A stretch of 25,486 nt of DNA. Source: Calditrichota bacterium (lineage in GTDB: Bacteria; Calditrichota; Calditrichia; RBG-13-44-9; J075). Each line of letters begins with the position of its first letter. Position 1 is the first letter of the stretch. The DNA is taken from the NCBI GenBank assembly GCA_003695285.1, contig RFIL01000057.1, forward strand, positions 1-25,486, read 5' to 3'. The position numbers and the translations under genes are program-made. The notes beneath the pieces were generated by a model. That model was not told the DNA's origin. It did no database searches and was given only the letters and a program-made list of their open reading frames with translations. Below are positions 25,235 through 25,486 of this stretch, piece after piece.

Positions 25235-25263
25235 AAAATATCGACTCACCATCATATTGTCAA
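25235..25263 (-). promoter_or_regulatory. Probable sigma-70-type promoter of meaB
   Basis: On the minus strand TTGACA (25263-25258), a 17-base spacer, then TATTTT (25240-25235). The -35 is a perfect consensus. The predicted transcript starts about 20 bases before the meaB ATG, so meaB would be transcribed separately from the ccmE-like gene. Confidence 0.6.
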
Positions 25264-25384
25264 GAAATATAAGAACTTTGCGCTGCTGGAAAATCAAAAA
25301 GCAAATTCCTGGGTTCATTACATCTCAGTGAATAAACAACTACGTGATGATGAGAAAAAGTGAAGTGAATGGGGAAGCTGCGGG

Positions 25385-25486
25385 TTAATCCTTGAGGGGG
25401 TCAGAATCTTCAAGATACTTGGAAGGACATTTCACCAAAATTTTCTGGGCATTAAACACACCATTCTGATATTGCCCAATAACCAC
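25385..25486 (-). CDS. ccmE: Cytochrome c maturation protein CcmE, C-terminal end (partial)
   Basis: The last 33 codons of a minus-strand gene cut by the window edge, ending TAA at 25387-25385. The peptide includes 'VIGQYQNGVFNAQKILVKCPSKY', which matches the end of the OB-fold haem chaperone CcmE ('G.f.A..vLaKCPSKY'). CcmE carries haem covalently in the periplasm on its way to apocytochrome c. Here the haem-binding motif is C-x3-Y (Cys codon 25429-25427) instead of the H-x3-Y of E. coli; the Cys form is known from archaea and some deltaproteobacteria. Only a short acidic tail follows. It points to a ccm cluster beyond the right edge. Confidence 0.85.
   Translation of the reverse strand: MVIGQYQNGVFNAQKILVKCPSKYLEDSDPLKD

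Overview
The window looks like a piece of a Gram-negative chromosome from the Bacteroidetes/Chlorobi side of bacteria (FCB group), most likely a candidate lineage such as Marinimicrobia, KSB1 or Calditrichota. The evidence is three secreted proteins ending in a 'YQNYPNPFNP'-type type IX secretion (T9SS) sorting domain, plus a PorV/PorQ-like outer-membrane protein, the family that works with such substrates. The phylum is inference; no rRNA or other taxonomic marker gene is present.

Layout. 179-4220 (+): two tandem secreted glycoside-hydrolase-like paralogues; the first carries two extra cadherin-like domains. 4436-12552 (+): a tight six-gene surface-glycan cluster (GT-C membrane protein, SGNH hydrolase, two GT4 glycosyltransferases, polysaccharide deacetylase, second GT-C membrane protein), ending at a bidirectional terminator. 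12641-15169 (-): a secreted M28 aminopeptidase whose catalytic domain is interrupted by seven Ycf48-type repeats. 15494-18922 (+): the most unusual gene, a molybdopterin oxidoreductase catalytic subunit fused in frame to a complete NifS/IscS cysteine desulfurase. 19301-20689 (+): PorV-like protein with a C-terminal FN3-like domain. 20893-21372 (+): a response-regulator receiver domain ending in a membrane helix. 21586-21657 (-): tRNA-Arg(CCG). 21779-22710 (-): a small hydrophobic protein and a SpoIIM-like protein. 22846-24249 (+): a membrane protein with three VanZ-like repeats. 24260-25207 (-): MeaB GTPase. 25385-25486 (-): the 3' end of a ccmE with the rarer CxxxY haem-attachment motif.

How the genes fit together. 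The left half is about cell-surface carbohydrate: export and trimming of a glycan, next to secreted glycosidases that probably cut glycans outside the cell. The T9SS substrates and the PorV-like protein belong to one secretion economy, although no core T9SS motor genes are visible. The right half is a patchwork of single genes each with its own promoter or terminator: Mo enzyme chemistry, signalling, cobalamin-mutase maintenance and cytochrome c maturation.

Base composition differs between halves. Hand counts give about 33% G+C in part of the SGNH gene (7261-7380) and about 50% in two sampled lines of the cysteine desulfurase part. The first 300 bases of the first GT4 gene are about 49% G+C and a later stretch of the same gene about 38%. 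This suggests that the glycan cluster was acquired or assembled by recombination.

The best candidate for something undescribed is the Mo-enzyme/cysteine-desulfurase fusion. It has every catalytic landmark of both halves, and a good ribosome-binding site plus ATG in the linker that could also yield free desulfurase.
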